A stretch of DNA of 64,000 bases from Dipteris shenzhenensis (Eukaryota > Polypodiophyta > Polypodiopsida > Gleicheniales): NCBI GenBank assembly GCA_047967505.1, contig CM106538.1. One strand, given 5' to 3'. Made by a program: the position numbers and the translations under genes. The first letter of the stretch is position 1. The number at the start of each line of letters is the position of its first letter. Shown piece by piece: positions 58,081 to 64,000 of this stretch. The notes beneath the pieces were generated by a model that was not told where the DNA came from, searched no databases, and saw only the letters and a program-made list of their open reading frames with translations.

Positions 58081-58110
58081 TCTTCTTCTTCTTCGTCGTC
58101 GTCGTTATCG
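58081..58110 (+). repeat. (TTC)n(GTC)n microsatellite in the TBL 5' region
   Basis: cttcttcttcttcgtcgtcg lies in the probable 5' UTR or promoter of the TBL gene. Confidence 0.85.
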
Positions 58111-58358
58111 GATCTTGAAAAATTCCTGTCGTTTTTGTGTGACGAGCGTGCAGTTTCATCGACTCCGTCCATCTTCTCGAGCTTGCAGCAGCTTCGAAGT
58201 CGTCTCCGTCTCGAATCCGTCGCTTCTCGGAGCTCCCGTTCCGCCACGAATTTCTCCGCATCACAATGTTTTCGTTGATTTCTCCCCGTCTTCCGTCCTC
58301 CATCGCCATCCTTCCATCCCGCCCTTCCAGCTCCTCCGTCTGAATCCTCTGATCCCCC

Positions 58359-60961
58359 ATGGACCTCAAATTCCTCCATCGTAAGGCTTCCTCCCGCCGT
58401 GATGCAGCCTCTGCCTTGCTTTGCGACGTCCACTCCTGTAGCATCTGCGCTGTCCTTCTTTCCGCCTCCATCGTCTTGCTCTTCTGCTTCGTATTTCTTG
58501 ATTTCATCCAAATCGCTCCTTCCCGTGGCCTCTTGCTCAACACCGCCGCGGTTATCAGATCCCTTGGTCATTTGAACGCAGAGTCTTACCTGGGAAGCCG
58601 CCAGCTGCACAGAACTCCCGTCCCTGTCCTCTCTCCCTCTTCGACATCCCTGTCCGGAGATCCCAATGCGGAGCTCGGCCGTCTTCTGCAAAGGTCGAAA
58701 GCTTCTGAAAAGAGTACCTCCCAAAAGTCTCCATATTCGGAAGGCTCCGAGAATGGAAATTCGAGGGCAGCTGGCTCCCCAGCAGATTCGCATGCTGCTC
58801 CTGAAGGCGGGAATACGTCTGTTCAAGCGGATTCCGTGAGCACAAGCCCGAAGCTTGCTGCAGATAATAGGGAAGGGAGCCTATACAAGCCTGGCGAATG
58901 CAATCTGTTCGCTGGGAGTTGGATACAAGACGACACCTACCCTCTATACAAATCAGAGGCATGTCCGTTCATTGACGACGGATTCAATTGCCAAGAAAAC
59001 GGGAGGCCGGACCAGGAGTATTTGAAATGGCGGTGGCAACCGTCAGAATGCAATCTGCCCAGGTAAAGGCTGAACCAGAAGGACTCGGGAGTCGGGAAGC
59101 CTTATATCTTCGCATTCCTTGCTCCTTGACGTCTTGTGATCATTCAAGATGCTTCCTGCCATCAAATCTTTCAATCTGTGTACATTCAAGTCTCCTGGAT
59201 GGTATGCAGGATCTCAAGCGTGAACATTCTTGTGACAGATTCAAAGCCAAAGACATGCTGGAACGATTTCGGGGTTCTCGGTTTGTCTTTGTCGGTGACT
59301 CCATCGGACGAAATCAGTGGGAGTCCATGCTCTGTATGTTAGCAGAGGCTGTACGTAACAAGAGTCGCATTACGAAGTAAACGGAGAGCCGATCAGTAAA
59401 CACAAGGGTTTCTTGTCGTTCAGATTCGAGGATTACAATTGCACGGTGGAGTATTACCGGTCCCCGTTCCTTGTGCCGCAAGGGCATCCTCCAAAACATT
59501 CTCCCAAGGGAGTCAGGACTTCGTTGAAAGTGGATACGATGGATTGGACGTCTGAACGTTGGAAGGGAGCCGATGTGCTCGTGTTCAATGCAGGGCATTG
59601 GTGGACATATGAAAAGACGGTGCGAGGGTAAGTCTGCTAGACTGCTACTGTCTGCAATGTTGACGTTTCGAAGTTCCGATTCTCCGAACTTCAGTTCAGG
59701 GTCGAAGGTTCTGCCTCCTGAGATGGACGCCAGTGGATAGACGCGAAATTCAAGAAAAATTGTCTTATACAGCAGGTTGAGATTTCCGGAACTGCAGCTG
59801 CTAATTCTGCCTTGATACATGACGCTCAGGGGATGCTATTTCCAGGTGGGAGATCGAGTGAACAAAAGTATCGATGTGAGGACAGGATTCGGTAGGGCGA
59901 TACAAACGTGGAGGGAGTGGATTTCGAAGGAAATTGATCCCCACAAGACGCAGGTGTTCTTCAGGACGTTTGCTCCGGTACACTTCAGGTATGGAATTAT
60001 CGATGGTCGATCTTGAAGGTTGGGAATTCTTTTAGCTGATGATCGAGCTTGCCTTTTGCGAGCTTGAGTGCCTCTGGTTTTCCACTCTCTCTGGGATGCG
60101 AACGGTTGGTTTCTTGGTTGCGTCCACCGGTTGACACGATTGGATTTTACGACAGTTTTGGAAGGATGTGGCGCCTGCGGGGAATGCCTTTTTATCTGGT
60201 TTGTGAGTGTGTCGTTTGCTGGAGCTCACCAGCCGCTTAGAATTTGCATTTACCGCTGTGAAGTTCACCGCGATGGATGATCTGCAATTGTGCGAATACT
60301 GCTACGGTGCTTGTCCAAGGGTTTGAGGGTGCAGGTTTACAGCGACGATAAGTCCGGTTTTGCAATTGCCATTTGTGCGGATTTGGATTGTGCATGCGAT
60401 TTGTGGGAGACGAAAGGGGCCGGATTTTGCAACGGTGATTTGTGGCCGGAGAGATGATGATACGAGCGAGGATATTGTTTGCAAGAGAATGCATCGTGCA
60501 AAGTGCTACGTTTGCGAATATGATGAAGTCGGGAAGTGAAGCGTGCTGAGCGATCTTCTTGTTGGTGTGTGTGTTGATGGATGATGATGAACAGCGGAGG
60601 AACATGGAAGACAGGAGGACAATGCCACGAGGAGACTCAGCCATGGCCTTCAGGCACGCGATTTGAAGACGGAGAGCCGTGGAGCAATACCATCCTGATT
60701 CCGGAGATCGCACGCCTTCAACAGACGCACCAGGTGCGGTTGCTTGACATCACGTATCTCTCCAACTTCCGGAAAGATGCCCATTCTTCCGTCTACCATG
60801 TCTCCAAGGCCGAGCCTCGTCCCTTCCACCGCCAGGATTGCAGCCATTGGTGCCTTCCCGGCCTTCCCGACGTCTGGAACGAGCTCCTTCTCGCCAGCCT
60901 GCTTGCCGCCGGCAACGGCTCCTGGAAGCACCTCCCCTCCTCCCTTCCGGCTTCACAGTGA
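58359..60961 (+). CDS. TRICHOME BIREFRINGENCE-LIKE (TBL) polysaccharide O-acetyltransferase, 4 exons, one-base frameshift
   Basis: Exons are 58359-59062, 59239-59627, 59830-59988 and 60595-60961; all introns are GT-AG (176, 202 and 606 bp). TBL proteins are Golgi type II membrane enzymes that O-acetylate cell-wall polysaccharides. The N-terminus has a signal-anchor (about residues 28-50, [20 protein letters not shown]) and a Ser-rich stem. The PMR5N region has [32 protein letters not shown] and [13 protein letters not shown], the last completed across intron 1. Exon 2 carries the GDS motif [18 protein letters not shown]. Exon 4 carries the D-x-x-H motif in [19 protein letters not shown]. The coding exons total 1,619 bases: one base is missing at about 59372, in cgcattacgaagtaaac, where the family's I-Y-E-V reading needs one more T. 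Both frames are clean on either side, so this is either a recent null allele or a sequence error. Confidence 0.93.
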
Positions 60962-61795
60962 CCCCAAACGTTTCGCGTTTCGTTCCGACTTCCCTCTCGC
61001 GACTTCGCAATTTTCACACAGTGATCCCCGCCAAACATTCGCCGATTTCCATTGCGACGCATCGCAGCTTTTCCCGGCTTCCACAGTGTTCCCCTCGCTT
61101 CCTTTCGATCACTTTCAAATCACGCTCCCAATGTACCCTGCCGGAACATGAGTCACCGAAACGTTTCGCCACTCGTTTTCATTTCCGTCGCGATTTCCAA
61201 TTTTCTGGAGTATCGCATGTGACCACACTGGTGAAACATCTCGCAGTTGGTTCCAAAATGTCCGTGGCGATGTCCGATGTTCTGGAGAATCGCATGAGAC
61301 TGCAAGCGTGTGTGCCGGAAATCTTGTGCGATTCATGAACGAGAGGCCGGCGTGGCTACGGGCATTTACGTCGCATTTTCCTAAAAAACTAGAGTGCATT
61401 CTGTAGCCATCGAGATAGATTGCTGGTCGGCACGGACCTTTGTCTGTTGGTGAAAAAGCCCTCGGGCCTACTTCCTTCCACAGACTCAACACTCAAGCAG
61501 TCCTTTAGCACTGGATCCTGTACTTCTTTAACTATATCCCTCTGTCCAAGGAAAGGGCTTTTTACCTTTTGCCCACAAAATCCCCTCACATGAGGTGTTT
61601 ATTCTTTGCTTTACTCTAGCGTCTATTGTTTCAGGAGCTTTGAAAGTCGGGCTACCACATATGCTTAATGAGATAACAAGAAAAGTCTCTAGTTTATTAA
61701 TGTTTCCACATGGTACATGGAACGAGGAAGTCATGATGCGAGAAGAAGTGGAGCAAATAGTGCTGCCACTCGAGTACTCTACGGAGCACTAGAAC
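60962..61795. other. TBL 3' flank, no gene recognised
   Basis: The first 400 bases are C/T-rich and GC-richer than the distant flank, with several overlapping frames on both strands but no domain. They probably include the TBL 3' UTR. Confidence 0.5.
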
Positions 61796-61938
61796 AAAGT
61801 GATTGAGCATAAAAACTAGCATCATGGGTTTGCCCCCCCTACATAAGGAAAAGACACAATTTATTACTAAAAGAAAGTGATTGAGCATGAACATAAGATT
61901 TGTCTCCCCTACATAAGGAAAGACAAAATTTATTGAAG
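61796..61938 (+). repeat. Tandem duplication, 78-bp period
   Basis: aaagtgattgagcat ... ccctacataaggaaa ... aatttatt occurs at 61796 and again at 61874 with substitutions and small indels. Confidence 0.85.
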
Positions 61939-62481
61939 TTTTCATCCAAGTTGCGGCCTCCTAGATGCTCGTTGGGGAGAGACTAAAATGAAAACGTTCA
62001 GACTTCACACGCAATTGTAGCTTGAATGAAGAGATCTTGGACTACCTTTTGATTAGCCTTCTCCTTTAGTGCTAGCCTTCATCATGGCTGAGTCTACCCT
62101 TCAACTTCGGAGTGTCGACAAAAACTCAGCACGAAGACTTTGTATAAATGGATGCTCATGTATGTGTGGGTGTGTGGATTTATATGTGAGAGCATATTTT
62201 TATACTATGGTCTACACCCACTGTTGGGCGCTAATGACGTTAGTGGGGATGTCATAGTAGCTAGTCCTTGCTATGCATGATGTAGTTTATGGTTTTCAAC
62301 CTTGTGAGTGACTATCATGAGATTGAAACTGCACTATGTTGTGTTTTTAGAGGATGAGTTTGGGAATTCTTGGATTCATCTGGGTATATAACTCTTGAAA
62401 AAGTCTTAATCCATAAGTTTGCTTTATGGAGGGCTTAATGAGACCATAGAAAAAAGTAGTAAATTATGTATTAGAACTTGC

Positions 62482-62482
<1 letters not shown>

Positions 62483-62528
<46 letters not shown>

Positions 62529-62532
62529 CTCA
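62483..62532. repeat. (CT)n microsatellite
   Basis: About 20 uninterrupted CT units followed by cgctctc. Confidence 0.97.
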
Positions 62533-63009
62533 TAGTCTAACATCACTTTTTTGTATAGTGAAGTGCAAGGTTAGATGCTCAATCCAATTAGCTTACATAT
62601 TTAGTATAATTGTAGACAATAATGTATCTTACATCTTTGGTATCAATTATAGACATTAATCTACAAATTTCATCATGAAAGTTGGATGAATCACTCTTGT
62701 TTATTTGAGATTTCCTTTTCTTTCCACATGATGTGCCAAACTTTCTCATCAAACTCAAGTCCTTTTTCCAATAGAAATGTTTTTTTATTCAAGTAAGATC
62801 TAAGTATTTGCATAGTTTTGAAAGATTCGAGCATTGTTCGTATGTAAGAGTTAAAGTCTCTATATTTTTTGACCATGCATGGGTGCATGAGTGTTTTAAA
62901 TTACACATTGGTACGCTTATGCCTTACATGTATGTTTGATGGGCAGAAAACTTTGCACAAGCCCTATTTTAGGTAAGGACCATATCCTTACAAGTTTGCA
63001 CAAGTGTTT

Positions 63010-63240
63010 AGGGTATAGGTTATAGTTTGGATTTTAGGGTTTAACGTTTAGCTTAGGACTCGGGTTTCAAGTTGGGGATTAAGATTTTAGGATCAAGATA
63101 AGATTAAGATTTAGGGTTTAGAGTTTTCTCTGTTAAAAAAAAAGTCTAGGGTTTAGAGTTATGATTTTAGGATTTAGGATTTTAGGGTTTTGAGTTTAAG
63201 GTTTATAGGGTTTAAAGCTTAGGGTTATGATTCTAAGATT
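63010..63240 (+). repeat. Degenerate telomere-like repeats (TTTAGGG)
   Basis: ttttagggttta, atttagggtttagag, tctagggtttagag, tttagggttttgag and tatagggtttaaag occur in quick succession with degenerate spacers. This resembles interstitial plant telomere-like sequence but is far from perfect. Confidence 0.7.
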
Positions 63241-64000
63241 GGTTTTATTTTTTCAAGTTTACGATTTATATACTTGCAAACTTTGTAAGGTTGAGGAATT
63301 GTTTATGTGGTGAGGGACTAACATTTCTATATACTACACTATCGATGATACAAGACTATTCTAAAATACACGCTATATGGACATTTGTTTAGTAAGGTCC
63401 ATATATCACAAAGTTTACATAAGTAAGGATAACATGTTTTTTTGAGAAAAAAAATAAGCATTACATATACTCATAGTTACATGCACTTTTTGTATGATTT
63501 ACATTTGTGAACATATTTTTCATGAAATCACATATGCAATGATGACAAAACCTTCTTGCACTAAAAAAGTAGAAAAACTACTATTTACCATTGATGCTAT
63601 GACTTTCTTCATCGGTCTAAAAAACATAAAGTAGACTACTACTATCGATAGTACTTGTTGATAAAGGCAATCATGGCGTAATAGGTATGACATGCCACCA
63701 CCTATTATTATCCACCATTGGTTGATAGACAACCTAATTCAAACACAAATACAATCATGTTATTTTCCTTGCATCGAAGGTATCAAATATTTAAAAGTGA
63801 GTATTTTTATATGTGTGTACAATACCTATTCACATTGTTGCGGTAGTACTAGTGTGTCCTTCTTACTTTGCCAAAACTTTGTGGAGTCAATAGTTACAAA
63901 GCCATTTGCATGGTGTTTGATTGTTGCATTAGGGCCTCTTTCCACCACGTCCTTAAACCACTTGACATCCAAAACATACACAAAGAAGCGTCGAAAGTCA
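63241..64000. other. No gene recognised
   Basis: AT-rich sequence with no recognisable domain, RNA gene or repeat. Confidence 0.5.

Noticed and set aside
58037-58826. Minus-strand frames of 168 and 255 codons over TBL exon 1
   Set aside because: Low-complexity Glu/Arg/Gly sequence antisense to a well-supported exon.

Overview
The window looks like nuclear DNA of a land plant with a large, repeat-rich genome. The evidence is a family-1 UDP-glycosyltransferase with a 44-residue PSPG box, a four-exon TRICHOME BIREFRINGENCE-LIKE (TBL) acetyltransferase gene with short GT-AG introns, plant-type Ty1/copia and Ty3/gypsy elements, a Helitron-type fragment, and TTTAGGG-like degenerate repeats. Only two ordinary host genes are evident in 64 kb. 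Several decayed gene families here (a DUF7869-like protein, a ParB-like plus DNA methyltransferase gene) are not typical of well-known flowering-plant genomes and may point to a fern, lycophyte, bryophyte or gymnosperm. That lineage guess is inference; the sequence does not settle it.

Layout, left part. 1-3.8 kb is non-coding with long pyrimidine tracts. 3.8-5.5 kb is the 3' end of a broken minus-strand copia element. 5.5-11.8 kb is a tandem array of a 1,784-bp unit: one partial and three essentially full units when phased on a shared TATA box. The array stops 47 bp before the start codon of the intronless UGT gene (11,826-13,295), so that gene's core promoter is the last of four copies. 15 kb holds a decayed Helitron-type N-terminal fragment, 17.4-19 kb local duplications, 20.1-21.4 kb a purine-rich tract, and 21.6-23.6 kb a decayed gypsy RT-RNH-INT region.

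Layout, centre. 25.4-48.0 kb is a nested stack. A minus-strand copia (A) has its 3' LTR split between 25,436-25,556 and 47,233-47,767. Into that LTR a gypsy element (B, 25,557-47,228) inserted; its two LTRs are flanked by the direct repeat CCAC. Between B's protease and its RNase H/integrase lie two decayed plus-strand genes (C): one DUF7869-like, one unclassified and transposase-like. The second is cut by a 7,694-bp copia (D, 35,112-42,805, minus strand). D's 257-bp LTRs differ at one position by eye, yet its coding region is multiply broken. D's leader carries an ACGTG-rich repeat block and a 42-bp stretch encoding a RACK1-like WD40 peptide.

Layout, right part. 50.8-54.3 kb contains the most unusual gene: a plus-strand, apparently intron-containing, decayed gene combining a ParB-like domain with a beta-class-ordered DNA methyltransferase (D-I-P-Y before the D-L-F motif I), with an antisense gypsy RT fragment inside it. 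58.4-61.0 kb holds the TBL gene; its four exons join perfectly at conserved motifs, but exon 2 lacks one base. The rest to 64 kb is non-coding with simple repeats and telomere-like degenerate motifs.
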